Shown here: one piece after another, positions 51,986 to 60,226 of the stretch
Layout: each line of letters opens with the position of its first letter
How positions within the stretch are numbered: the stretch's first letter is position 1
NCBI GenBank assembly: GCA_024655965.1
Contig: JANLFL010000005.1
Coordinates: forward strand, 57,860-121,859
Direction of reading: 5' to 3'
DNA length: 64,000 nucleotides
Source: Caldisericota bacterium
GTDB lineage: Bacteria > Caldisericota > JANLFM01
Program-made: the position numbers and the translations under genes
Notes under the pieces: generated by a model
Seen by the model: only the letters and a program-made list of their open reading frames with translations
Databases searched by the model: none
Told to the model about the DNA's origin: nothing

Positions 51986-52928
51986 ATTTCCCAAACCTTT
52001 GATTGCCCTCGCCCCACTTTCTGAATACAACGATCTTGCTTTTCTTCGACTTTGCCGGGAATTTGGGGCTCAGCTTGTTTTCCTGGGGTTAGTCTCCTCC
52101 GAGGGGCTTTCCAGGAGAAACCAGAAGACCCTTGAACTCATCCGAATTGACCACTCAGTTCGCCCGGCATTCGCTCAAATATTCGGTTCCGATCCCGGAA
52201 GCATGGGAGAGGCTGCAAGGATCATTGAGGAATTGGGTTTTGACGGGGTGGACATTAATTTTGGCTGTCCAGCCCGGAAAGTGATTCGGGTTTCCGCTGG
52301 CGCCGCATTGCTGGAAAACCTCCCCCTTGCCCGAAAAGTAGTTAAAGCGGTAAGAAAAGCAGTCAAAATTCCCGTAACCGTTAAAATGCGATTGGGGCCA
52401 ACCGGAAAGGAACACCTTGAGCTGGCCAAATCTGCCGAGGGGGAAGGAGTCGATGCCTTAATCCTCCATCCCCGGACTCTGAAACAGGGATTCAGGGGCA
52501 AGGCTGATTGGGAAAAAATTGGGGAGTTAAAAACCCTTGTTTCCATCCCGGTTTTTGCCTCAGGCGATGTTACGGATGGGAGGTCCTTCATTGAAGTTTT
52601 GAGAATCACCAAATGCGATGGAGCATTAATTGGCAGGGCAGCCAGGGGAAACCCCTGGGTTTTCCGTGAATGCCTGGGGGTTTTGAAAGGACAGGGGACT
52701 TCCCAGGTCAACCTTAATGAGAGGAAGGAAGTGATTTTAAAATACCTGGAATATCTTCAAGTTTATTACGGGGAGCGAGGTTTGAAGTTCGCCAGGCTCC
52801 ATCTTCCTTTTTTCCTTAAAGGGTTGCCCCTGGCCTCGGAATTGAGAAGGAATATCCAGTTATCATCGTTTTCCCGGGTAAGGGAACTGATTCAGAATTA
52901 TTTTCAAAAATTGGGGAGTGAAAAATGA
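51963..52928 (+). CDS. dus: tRNA-dihydrouridine synthase
   Basis: The 321-residue product is an FMN-dependent enzyme that reduces uridines in the tRNA D-loop. It has the TIM-barrel start PLIALAPLSEYNDLAFLRLC, then DINFGCPARKVIRVSAGAAL (near 97-116) with the catalytic Cys, TVKMRLG (near 140), ALILHPRTLKQGF and IGRAARGNPWVF (near 219) at the FMN phosphate. It looks like the DusB branch, but the first loop reads APLSEYND instead of APMAGVTD, so the subtype is uncertain. The TTG start at 51963 overlaps coaX; GAAGG lies upstream. The last 4 bases overlap the next start in ATGA. Confidence 0.9.
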   Translation: MRGIRESEFPKPLIALAPLSEYNDLAFLRLCREFGAQLVFLGLVSSEGLSRRNQKTLELIRIDHSVRPAFAQIFGSDPGSMGEAARIIEELGFDGVDINFGCPARKVIRVSAGAALLENLPLARKVVKAVRKAVKIPVTVKMRLGPTGKEHLELAKSAEGEGVDALILHPRTLKQGFRGKADWEKIGELKTLVSIPVFASGDVTDGRSFIEVLRITKCDGALIGRAARGNPWVFRECLGVLKGQGTSQVNLNERKEVILKYLEYLQVYYGERGLKFARLHLPFFLKGLPLASELRRNIQLSSFSRVRELIQNYFQKLGSEK

Positions 52929-53824
52929 AAAAAATAGTGAGCATTTCCTTGGGTTCCTCAACCAGGAACCACAAAGCGGAGGTTGAGCTGTTGGGGGAGA
53001 GGTTCGTGATCGAAAGGATTGGCACGGATGGAGATCTCGATCTTGCCTCCCGAAGATTTCAGGAACTGGATGGTCAGGTCGACGTCCTATGTATGGGTGG
53101 GACTGATTTATATTTTTACCTGGAGGAAAAAAGGTACCCGGTTAAAGACGCTTTCCGAATGGTCAAGGGGGTCAGCAAAACCCCCATCGCCGATGGATCT
53201 AAGCTCAAGGTTAGCCTGGAGTACGCAACCGTTAAAAGGCTCGCTTCAGATGGAATAATCAAACCTGGGATGAAGGTTCTGATGATCAGCGCGGTCGATC
53301 GCTTCGGTATGGCAAAAGCCCTGGAAGAGGTTGGTTGTGAAGTGATATTTGGGGATTTCTATTTCGCTTTGGGCCTTCCCATTCCTCTCCGGAGCACAAA
53401 ATCAGTGAAATTTCTTGCCCGGATCCTCCTTCCCATCCTCTGCAGGCTCCCCTTCAAACTTCTTTATCCCGTGGGGAAGAAACAGGAGGAAAACAAGCCT
53501 CGCTATTCCCACCTATTCCAATGGGCGGACCTAATCGCCGGTGATTTCAACTACATCTCCCGCTATATGCCTCCTGATTTAAAGGGGAAAATCGTCCTCA
53601 CTAATACGGTTACGGAAAAGGACATCCTCAAACTCAAAGAGAGAGGGGTAAAAACCCTGGTTACCACCACCCCGGAATTATCCGGCAGGTCATTCGGGAC
53701 GAATGTGATTGAAGGGATCCTGGTGTCCGTGCTTTCCAAAAAGGCGGAAGAAATCGAAGGCGAGGAAGCGCTTAACTGCCTTGAAAAATTGGGATTCCTT
53801 CCCCGGATCGAACATCTAAATTGA
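52925..53824 (+). CDS. Conserved uncharacterised protein (relatives sometimes labelled quinate 5-dehydrogenase)
   Basis: The 299-residue product begins MKKIVSISLGSSTRNHKAEV and has alternating hydrophobic strands and helices: LLGERFVIERIGTDGDLDLA, VDVLCMGGTDLYFYL (near 53), VLMISAVDRFGMAKALEEVG (near 117) and GVKTLVTTTPELSGRSFGTN (near 240). From memory, relatives in other bacteria carry the label quinate 5-dehydrogenase, but I see no GxGxxG nucleotide motif in the classical position and would not rely on that name. It could be a sugar- or nucleotide-phosphate-binding alpha/beta protein. It is coupled to dus by an ATGA overlap. Confidence 0.55.
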   Translation: MKKIVSISLGSSTRNHKAEVELLGERFVIERIGTDGDLDLASRRFQELDGQVDVLCMGGTDLYFYLEEKRYPVKDAFRMVKGVSKTPIADGSKLKVSLEYATVKRLASDGIIKPGMKVLMISAVDRFGMAKALEEVGCEVIFGDFYFALGLPIPLRSTKSVKFLARILLPILCRLPFKLLYPVGKKQEENKPRYSHLFQWADLIAGDFNYISRYMPPDLKGKIVLTNTVTEKDILKLKERGVKTLVTTTPELSGRSFGTNVIEGILVSVLSKKAEEIEGEEALNCLEKLGFLPRIEHLN

Positions 53825-53832
53825 ACTTTTAC

Positions 53833-53862
53833 TTGAAAAATATTTAAAATTGTGTCTAAATT
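53833..53862 (+). promoter_or_regulatory. Probable promoter of greA-lysS
   Basis: TTGAAA (53833-53838) and TAAATT (53857-53862) are 18 bases apart, about 64 bases before the greA ATG, in an AT-rich gap. Confidence 0.5.
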
Positions 53863-53925
53863 TATTGCGTCCCTTAAAATTGGTAGATCCGGTTTAAAAA
53901 ATATATTTTTGGCGGTGAGTTTGAA

Positions 53926-54405
53926 ATGGTAACGAATGAGAAGAAACTTTACGTAACCCACGAGGGGTTGAGAAGGCTTGAGGAGGAGCTCGAATACCTC
54001 CGTACTGTAAGGCGGGCGGAGGTTGCGGAAAGAATCAAAAGGGCCAAGGAGTTCGGCGATCTTTCTGAAAACGCGGAGTACGATGAAGCAAAGAAAGAGC
54101 AAGCTTTCGTCGAGGGACGGATCATCACCCTTGAAAAGATGCTGGCCCATGCCCAGATCATCGAAACCAAAGACACGGATTCGAGCATCGTCTCCGTGGG
54201 GAGGACTGTTCGTCTCCTCAACCTGGACACCAAGCAGGAATTGGAATTCACCATCGTAGGGTCTTATGAGGCTAATCCTCGGGAGAACAAAATCTCCGAT
54301 GATTCCCCTTTAGGAAAAGAGCTGCTCGGAAAAAGGCTGCATGACTTTGTCCGGGTAAAAGCCCCCGCCGGGGAGTTCTACTACCAGATCGTAAATATAA
54401 AATAA
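53926..54405 (+). CDS. greA: Transcription elongation factor GreA
   Basis: The 159-residue product rescues stalled RNA polymerase by stimulating transcript cleavage. The N-terminal coiled coil (about 1-77) carries the family signatures YVTHEGLRRLEEELEYLR and RIKRAKEFGDLSENAEYDEAK, including the acidic tip residues Asp and Glu needed for cleavage. The C-terminal FKBP-like domain contains GSYEANPRENKISDDSPLGK and ends FYYQIVNI. The length is standard. The ribosome site is weak (GGCGGTGAG). It shares one base with the lysS start (TAATG), so the two are translationally coupled, an arrangement common in several bacteria. Confidence 0.96.
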   Translation: MVTNEKKLYVTHEGLRRLEEELEYLRTVRRAEVAERIKRAKEFGDLSENAEYDEAKKEQAFVEGRIITLEKMLAHAQIIETKDTDSSIVSVGRTVRLLNLDTKQELEFTIVGSYEANPRENKISDDSPLGKELLGKRLHDFVRVKAPAGEFYYQIVNIK

Positions 54406-55859
54406 TGGAGGAGGAAATCTTCAGGGAAAGGGTGGAGAAGCTTCAAAAGCTTCGTTCCCTTGGGATGGAGCCCTACGACGGGCCCTTTTTAATTTCCGCT
54501 TCCGCAGCCTCAATCCTGAACGATTTCGAAAATTTCCAGGATAAAACCGTTTCCCTTGCCGGAAGGGTGGTGGGGTTAAGGGTTCATGGAAAAGCCACCT
54601 TCGCCCACCTGGACGATGGCGAGGAAAAAATCCAGGTTTATTTTCGCATGGATACCCTGGGAGAGGAGCAATACGGAATTGTGGCCAAACTCCTTGACCT
54701 TGGTGACATCCTCGGGGTGAAGGGGACGGTTTTCAAGACCCGGACTGGCGAAACGACCATCGCTGCCCAGGAATTCAGGATGCTTTCCAAAGCCCTGAGA
54801 AACCTTCCCGAAAAGTGGCACGGGCTAAGGGACATCGAACTCCGCTACCGCCAGAGATACTTGGATTTCATTTCCAATAAAAGGTCAAGGGACCTGGTAA
54901 AGCTCAGAGCAAAGGTCATTTCCCTGATTCGAAAATTCCTCGAGGGCAAGGGTTTTTTAGAGGTGGAGACCCCAATCCTTCACCCTATCCCTGGAGGAGC
55001 CCTGGCAAGACCTTTTATCACTTTCCACAATGCTCTGGGAGTCAACCTTTATTTAAGGATCGCCCCCGAACTTTATTTGAAGAGGTTGATCGTGGGGGGG
55101 TTCAACAAGGTTTTTGAACTTGGCCGCTGCTTCCGCAACGAGGGGATTTCCACCACGCATAATCCCGAATTCACCATGCTGGAAGTCTATCAAGCTTATG
55201 GCGATTACCGGGAGATGATGAAGCTCACCGAGGAATTGATTTCCTTTCTTGTGAAGGAAATACACGGTTCATATAAAGTAACCCTTCATGGTGAGGAGCT
55301 CGATTTTACCCCTCCTTGGGAGAGGATGCCTCTCGATGAAGCCTTCCGCAAATTCGCAGGCGTGGAAATCCTTTCCTTGAAAGATGAAAATTTCCGCCTT
55401 GAATTCGTGAGGGAACACGGGATCAAGATCGATAAGAAGCTCACCTGGGCAAACGTCATCGATGAAATCCTAAAAAAGAGAATCGAACCAAAGATCAAGG
55501 GCCCTCTCTTTTTGTACGACTATCCCGAGGTGCTCTCCCCCCTGGCAAGAAACAAACCCCATTCCCCTGAATGGGTTGAGCGCTTCCAGCCAATCATCCT
55601 GGGCCTGGAGATGGGGAATGCATACTCCGAGCTCGCTGATCCCCTGGAGCAGAAGTCCCGATTCATGGAGCAGGCGAAGGAAAAGGAGAGGGGGGAAGAG
55701 GAAGCTCATCCCATGGACGAGGACTTCGTGGAGGCTCTGGAGTACGGGATGCCCCCCACCGGTGGTCTGGGGATCGGGATTGACCGGCTTGTGATGCTGC
55801 TTGGGGAAGAGGATTCCTTAAGGGAGGTAATAACTTTTCCCACCTTAAGGCCCAAGTAA
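54405..55859 (+). CDS. lysS: Lysyl-tRNA synthetase, class II
   Basis: This 484-residue enzyme charges tRNA-Lys. The N-terminal OB-fold anticodon-binding domain covers about residues 45-140 (VSLAGRVVGLRVHGKATFAH). The class II core shows motif 1 (FLEGKGFLEVETPILHPIPG near 185), motif 2 (FELGRCFRNEGISTTHNPEF near 240, with TMLEVYQAY) and motif 3 (GLGIGIDRLVMLL near 460). The length is typical. There is no second enzyme domain. No terminator is visible before radA, which appears to have its own -10 box (TATAAT, 55875-55880). Confidence 0.96.
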   Translation: MEEEIFRERVEKLQKLRSLGMEPYDGPFLISASAASILNDFENFQDKTVSLAGRVVGLRVHGKATFAHLDDGEEKIQVYFRMDTLGEEQYGIVAKLLDLGDILGVKGTVFKTRTGETTIAAQEFRMLSKALRNLPEKWHGLRDIELRYRQRYLDFISNKRSRDLVKLRAKVISLIRKFLEGKGFLEVETPILHPIPGGALARPFITFHNALGVNLYLRIAPELYLKRLIVGGFNKVFELGRCFRNEGISTTHNPEFTMLEVYQAYGDYREMMKLTEELISFLVKEIHGSYKVTLHGEELDFTPPWERMPLDEAFRKFAGVEILSLKDENFRLEFVREHGIKIDKKLTWANVIDEILKKRIEPKIKGPLFLYDYPEVLSPLARNKPHSPEWVERFQPIILGLEMGNAYSELADPLEQKSRFMEQAKEKERGEEEAHPMDEDFVEALEYGMPPTGGLGIGIDRLVMLLGEEDSLREVITFPTLRPK

Positions 55860-55902
55860 ACCCCGCTCTTCTGATATAATCAGGTTGATTGGAGGGAAAT
55901 TT

Positions 55903-57276
55903 TTGAATTCCCGAAGGCATGATAGTTTATTTGTCTGTCAGAATTGCGGTTTTCAGAGCCTGAGGTGGTTGGGGAGATGTCCGGAATGCGGGGAATGGAA
56001 TTCCTTCGTGGAGAGGGCTCAGGCTCCCTCTCCTTCCCGGACGAGCTCTCCCCCTTCCCGTCCGGTGCCCATTCACCAGATTTCCTCAGCCCAATCCCAG
56101 AGGATCCAAACGAAAATCTCCGAATTTGACCGGGTCCTCGGTGGAGGAATTGTAACCGGATCATGCATTTTGATTTCCGGAGAGCCGGGAATTGGAAAAT
56201 CCACCCTTCTCCTTCAGGCGGCAGAATCCATTGCCAAGCAGGGAAAAAAGGTCCTTTACATATCCGGTGAAGAGGCCCCATCCCAGTTAAAAATCAGGGC
56301 GGACCGAATTTCCGCCAATTCTCCTAACCTGGCGGTGGGTTTCCAGAGCGAAATCGGGGAGATCCTTGCTTTGCTGGAAAGCAGTGATCCAGACCTCTTA
56401 ATTGTTGATTCCATTCAGGCCGTTTATGTAGGAGAAATCCCCTCCTCCCCTGGAAGTGTGATCCAGGTGAGGGAGTGTGCCTCAAGGCTTTTCTCCTCCG
56501 TGAAGACAAAGCGGACCCCCTTAATCCTGGTGGGACATGTCACCAAAGAAGGCAGCATCGCGGGTCCCAAACTCCTCGAGCACCTCGTGGACGTGGTCCT
56601 TTATTTCGAGGGTGACCGCAGCGGTCAGACGAGGATATTACGGGCCCAAAAAAACCGATTTGGCGATACCTCGGAAATCGGGATCTTCACCATGTCCCCC
56701 GAAGGGTTGAAGGAAGCATCGGAGGACCAGCAACTGTTCATCGATCGAAAATCCCTGTTTTCCCCCGGGAACGTTGTTGTTCCCGTCCTCGAAGGCGCAA
56801 GAGTGATACTTGCGGGGGTCCAGGCCCTTGCCGCTCGGAGCTATCTGGCAATTCCCCGGAGGGTGGTCAACGGTTTCGACTACAACCGTCTCCTCGTGAT
56901 CCTGGCAATCCTCGAGAAAGCCGCGAATTTGCGCTTTGGTCAGCACGATGTCTACGTGAACGTCCTGGGCGGTCTTCGGATTGAGGATCCTGCCTGCGAC
57001 CTTCCCTTGGCCATCGCCTTGTTTTCCAGCCTTGAGGACCTCCCCTTGCCCCCATTGGTGGCCTTCGGGGAGCTGGGGTTGGGTGGAGAAATCCGTCCGG
57101 TCCCCGCAGCCTCAAAAAGGATTCAGCATTCCCGAAGATTGGGCTTTGAAATTATTTTTATCCCCTCAGATTCGAAAGCGGAAAAGGAAACGGGAGTTTA
57201 CGGAACAGAAAACATTAAGGAGGTGTTTGGAATTATTAGAAAGTTATCCAGAAAAGAGAAAAGAAAAGATGAATAA
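55903..57276 (+). CDS. radA: DNA repair protein RadA
   Basis: The 457-residue product aids recombination by driving branch migration. It has a four-Cys zinc finger (CQNCGFQSLRWLGRCPECGE, residues 12-31), a RecA-like ATPase with Walker A GEPGIGKST (near 90), the RadA-specific KNRFGDTSEIG (near 250), and a C-terminal Lon-protease-like domain without protease activity (VNVLGGLRIEDPACDLPLAI near 350). I chose the TTG at 55903 because GGAGGG lies 6 bases before it; the ATT/ATG-type starts further up would run through that site. It overlaps the next gene by 8 bases. Confidence 0.95.
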   Translation: MNSRRHDSLFVCQNCGFQSLRWLGRCPECGEWNSFVERAQAPSPSRTSSPPSRPVPIHQISSAQSQRIQTKISEFDRVLGGGIVTGSCILISGEPGIGKSTLLLQAAESIAKQGKKVLYISGEEAPSQLKIRADRISANSPNLAVGFQSEIGEILALLESSDPDLLIVDSIQAVYVGEIPSSPGSVIQVRECASRLFSSVKTKRTPLILVGHVTKEGSIAGPKLLEHLVDVVLYFEGDRSGQTRILRAQKNRFGDTSEIGIFTMSPEGLKEASEDQQLFIDRKSLFSPGNVVVPVLEGARVILAGVQALAARSYLAIPRRVVNGFDYNRLLVILAILEKAANLRFGQHDVYVNVLGGLRIEDPACDLPLAIALFSSLEDLPLPPLVAFGELGLGGEIRPVPAASKRIQHSRRLGFEIIFIPSDSKAEKETGVYGTENIKEVFGIIRKLSRKEKRKDE

Positions 57277-58345
57277 AGTAGCAGCAATTCTTTTAACAAT
57301 TATTATTGTCATTATTGGCCTGATTGTGGGCTGGCAGTTAGGGATCTTTTTGGGGAACAACCTAAACATTCCCCTCCATCCATACGCCTTATACGCCCTC
57401 TCGGCGGCCTTTCTTGGAGGGGTTTTCTACGTCCTTGCCCTTTTTCTCACCAATTGGTTTTTCAGTTTAATCAATTTCCTAAACCGGGTATTCAAGGGAG
57501 TAAGTCTCCTTGAACTTTTGCTTGGCTTTTTCGCTTTGATTCTCGCCCTTCTTTTGGCTTTCCTTATCGAGCTTGCAACCCACTTAAGCTCCATCCCCAT
57601 TGTTGGGCCCTATCTCCCCGCGCTACTGGCGATTTTTCTTGCCTACTTGAGCCTGACCCTTTTTATCTCCAAGAGGGAGGAATTGAGCTCCATTTTTCAG
57701 GGCGGGGGAGGCCCAAAAGAGAGGGTTCGGTCGAGAAAGGCCGAGCGTCGGTACCTCCTTGATACCAACGTGATCATCGATGGAAGAATTTCAGAGATCC
57801 TCAAGTCGGGGATAATCGACGGGGTGATCATCATCCCCAGCTTTGTCCTTTCCGAGCTTCAATACGTTGCGGACTCTCCCGATCCCATCAGGAGGGCAAG
57901 GGGACGAAGGGGGCTTGAGACCTTGAATCGGATTCAAAAGGAATCCCCGGTGAAGATCGAGATCATGGAGGTGAAACTTGCGGGGGAGCCAGTGGACCAG
58001 AGGCTGGTAAAACTGGCGAAAAACCTTCAAGCTATAATAATTACCAACGATTACAATCTTGCTCAGGTCGCCCGCCTTCAAGACCTGTCAATTATCAACC
58101 TGAACGAATTGGCGAATGCCTTGAAGCCCGTCGTCCTTCCGGGAGAGGAAATTCAAGTGGCGATCACCAAGGAGGGAAAGGAGCCCAATCAGGGAGTTGG
58201 TTATCTGGATGATGGGACGATGGTGGTGGTTGAAGGGGGAAGGCATTTCCTGGGGCAAACCCTGAATACCGTGGTAACCAGCATTCTCCAGACCTCCGCG
58301 GGAAGAATGATCTTCGCAAAGCCAGTAGAAGAGCACAATGCCTGA
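57269..58345 (+). CDS. Membrane-anchored PIN/TRAM domain protein (YacL-like)
   Basis: The 358-residue product has about four N-terminal membrane helices (MNKVAAILLTIIIVIIGLIV from residue 1, others to about 135), a PIN nuclease domain (LLDTNVIIDGRISEI near 165-180 with the first acidic ligands, IIITNDYNLAQVARL near 252) and a C-terminal TRAM RNA-binding domain (QGVGYLDDGTMVVVEGGRHF near 310). It is likely an RNA-directed, membrane-bound nuclease; the target is unknown. The ATG at 57269 overlaps radA by 8 bases; a longer in-frame reading through radA was rejected. ispD follows with an 8-base overlap, as in many Gram-positive-type bacteria. Confidence 0.92.
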   Translation: MNKVAAILLTIIIVIIGLIVGWQLGIFLGNNLNIPLHPYALYALSAAFLGGVFYVLALFLTNWFFSLINFLNRVFKGVSLLELLLGFFALILALLLAFLIELATHLSSIPIVGPYLPALLAIFLAYLSLTLFISKREELSSIFQGGGGPKERVRSRKAERRYLLDTNVIIDGRISEILKSGIIDGVIIIPSFVLSELQYVADSPDPIRRARGRRGLETLNRIQKESPVKIEIMEVKLAGEPVDQRLVKLAKNLQAIIITNDYNLAQVARLQDLSIINLNELANALKPVVLPGEEIQVAITKEGKEPNQGVGYLDDGTMVVVEGGRHFLGQTLNTVVTSILQTSAGRMIFAKPVEEHNA

Positions 58346-59012
58346 GGGGGTTACCTGCATCATCCCCGCTGCTGGTTCATCCTTGAGGTTTGGGGAAGAC
58401 AAGATTTTCAAGCCCCTTTTGGGTAAACCGCTTTTAGAATGGACCCTTTTACCCTTCCTTAAGGTTGAGGAGGTCGAGGAAATTATCCTCGTCCTCCGTT
58501 CAGAATCCCTGGAGGAAGGGAAGAACCGGTTTTTAGGGGGAAAAGTGAAAAAGGTGGTCCCTGGCGGGGAGACCCGGGAGCTTTCCGTTTTTTGCGGATT
58601 CAAGGAATCCAGAAAAGCCCCTTTGGTTTTGGTTCACGATGGGGATAGGCCCTGTACTTCGCCTTCCCTGATAAAAAGGGTAATAAAAGAGCTTGAGATT
58701 TTTGAGGCCGTTGTCCCCGCCTTAAAGGTGAAAGAGACCCTGAAGGCGGCTTCCAATGAGATGGTGGTCCGGGAAACCCTGGGAAAGGATTACTTTCTTG
58801 CCCAAACTCCCCAGGGATTCAGGAGGGAGGTCCTGGAGAGGGCATTCAGGGAAATTGGGGATTTTGGAAAGTATTCCGACGACTCGGGGCTTGTGGAAAA
58901 ACTGGGAGTTCCTGTCCGCATCGTCCCCGGGGAGGAAACAAACGTCAAGGTTACTACCCCATTGGATTTTAAAATTGCCGAATTGTTCTTGAAGGAGGGT
59001 AAGGTTGTTTAG
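58338..59012 (+). CDS. ispD: 2-C-methyl-D-erythritol 4-phosphate cytidylyltransferase
   Basis: The 224-residue product couples MEP to CTP in the non-mevalonate isoprenoid pathway. Motifs are CIIPAAGSSLRFGEDKIFKP (7-26, nucleotide binding), VPGGETRELSVFCGF (near 75), VLVHDGDRPCTSPSLI (near 97; most relatives read HDAARP) and FLAQTPQGFRREVL (near 153). GGDD-type DDSGLVEKLG lies near 180. The HDGDRP variant is an oddity but keeps the Asp ligand. Its product goes on through IspE to IspF, encoded next; ispE is not in the window. Confidence 0.93.
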   Translation: MPEGVTCIIPAAGSSLRFGEDKIFKPLLGKPLLEWTLLPFLKVEEVEEIILVLRSESLEEGKNRFLGGKVKKVVPGGETRELSVFCGFKESRKAPLVLVHDGDRPCTSPSLIKRVIKELEIFEAVVPALKVKETLKAASNEMVVRETLGKDYFLAQTPQGFRREVLERAFREIGDFGKYSDDSGLVEKLGVPVRIVPGEETNVKVTTPLDFKIAELFLKEGKVV

Positions 59013-59481
59013 AGTTGGCCTGGGATTCGATGTTCATCCCTTCTCGGAATCCCGACCCTTAATCCTTTGCGGGGTAAATATCCCCTGGAAAAAGGGGCTC
59101 CTGGGGCATTCCGACGGGGATGTTGCCGTCCATGCCTTGATGGATGCAATTCTGGGAGCTTCGGGCTTGAAGGATATTGGGCACCTCTTCCCTCCCATTG
59201 ATGAATGGAAAGGTGCTTCGAGTTTAAAAATGCTCCGAATCGTCCGGGAAAAATCCGAGGAAATGGGTTTTATTCTTAAGAATGCGGATATTTCCCTGGT
59301 CCTCGAAGAACCGAAGATCTCCCCATTTCTTGACGAGATGATTTCCAATTTGAAATCTGTCTTTCCCCAGGCTCAGTTCTCGGTGAAAGCCACAACCGCA
59401 GAAGGTCTGGGGGAAATTGGGAAAGGTGAGGGAGCCCTGGCCATGGCCATTGTCCTTTTGGAGGAGTCTTCTGGTGGTTGA
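59005..59481 (+). CDS. ispF: 2-C-methyl-D-erythritol 2,4-cyclodiphosphate synthase
   Basis: The 158-residue product forms the cyclic diphosphate of the MEP pathway. GLGFDVHPF (6-14) gives the metal-binding Asp and His, GLLGHSDGDVAVHALMDAIL (near 31-50) the second His and the substrate loop, and KATTAEGLGEIGKGEGA (near 128) the CMP-binding C-terminal motif. The size is normal. The TTG start has GGAGGG 6 bases upstream and overlaps ispD by 8 bases. It overlaps rlmB by 8 bases. Confidence 0.95.
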   Translation: MFRVGLGFDVHPFSESRPLILCGVNIPWKKGLLGHSDGDVAVHALMDAILGASGLKDIGHLFPPIDEWKGASSLKMLRIVREKSEEMGFILKNADISLVLEEPKISPFLDEMISNLKSVFPQAQFSVKATTAEGLGEIGKGEGALAMAIVLLEESSGG

Positions 59482-60226
59482 GGTTTTTGGCTTTAATCCC
59501 GTATGGGAAGCTCTCCAGGCAGGAATGGAAATCCGCAAGGTCATCCTTGCCGAGGACGAAAAGGGGAAAAACAGGAAAATTTGGAACCTGGCAAGGGAAA
59601 AAGGAATTCCCGTTGAGGTCCTCTCCAGGAAAGAGTTCAAGGAAGCCTTCGGAGAGAAAAAGCAATGGGTCGTTGCCCACATTTCAAGCTTTGTTTCCCC
59701 CAGGGAGGAGTTCCTGAAGAACCTGTCCCCCGACCCATCATCGATCCTGCTGATTCTGGATCAGGTCCAGGATCCCCAGAATTTAGGTTCCATTCTAAGG
59801 ACAGCAGAGGCTTGCGGGGTTAAGGGAGTGGGGATAACCCTTCACCGTACCGCACCCCTTTCCCCTTCAGTGTTCAAAGCTTCCGCGGGGGCGATTGCCC
59901 ACTTAAAGGTCTTTCAGATCCCCAGCATGGGGAACTTTCTCAGAGAGATCAAGGAGAAGGGCTTCTGGGTAGCAGCCACCGATGCCAGGAAGGGGGAGAA
60001 CGTATTTAAAGCCAGATTGAATTTTCCCCTTGCCCTGGTCATGGGGTCGGAGGGTTGGGGGGTTCGACCCCTTGTTGTTGAGCGCTGCGACTTTATACTT
60101 CGATTGCCGATGTTCGGAAAGGCCAGCTCCTTGAATGTTTCTGTTGCCTGTGGCGTTCTTCTGTATGAAATCAGAAGGAAACAAATCCTGGAAGAGGGAA
60201 TTTCAGCTTTTCCGGAAAATTCTTAG
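59474..60226 (+). CDS. rlmB: 23S rRNA (guanosine-2'-O-)-methyltransferase RlmB, TrmH/SpoU family
   Basis: The 250-residue product has the N-terminal substrate-binding domain (VFGFNPVWEALQAG, 3-16) and the SPOUT knot domain with the three SpoU motifs: LDQVQDPQNLGSILRTAEAC (motif 1), ALVMGSEGWGV (motif 2) and RLPMFGKASSLNVSVACGVL (motif 3, where most relatives have IPM.G). It methylates a ribose in 23S rRNA; other TrmH-type targets are possible. I chose the GTG at 59474, with GGAGGAG 7 bases upstream and the same 8-base overlap as the neighbours; longer readings lie inside ispF. It converges on psuG and shares TTAG for both stops. Confidence 0.92.
   Translation: MVEVFGFNPVWEALQAGMEIRKVILAEDEKGKNRKIWNLAREKGIPVEVLSRKEFKEAFGEKKQWVVAHISSFVSPREEFLKNLSPDPSSILLILDQVQDPQNLGSILRTAEACGVKGVGITLHRTAPLSPSVFKASAGAIAHLKVFQIPSMGNFLREIKEKGFWVAATDARKGENVFKARLNFPLALVMGSEGWGVRPLVVERCDFILRLPMFGKASSLNVSVACGVLLYEIRRKQILEEGISAFPENS

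Noticed and set aside
56981..57268. An N-terminal extension of the PIN/TRAM protein
   Set aside because: It runs through the end of radA in another frame; the ATG at 57269 begins directly with a membrane helix and fits the 8-base overlap pattern.
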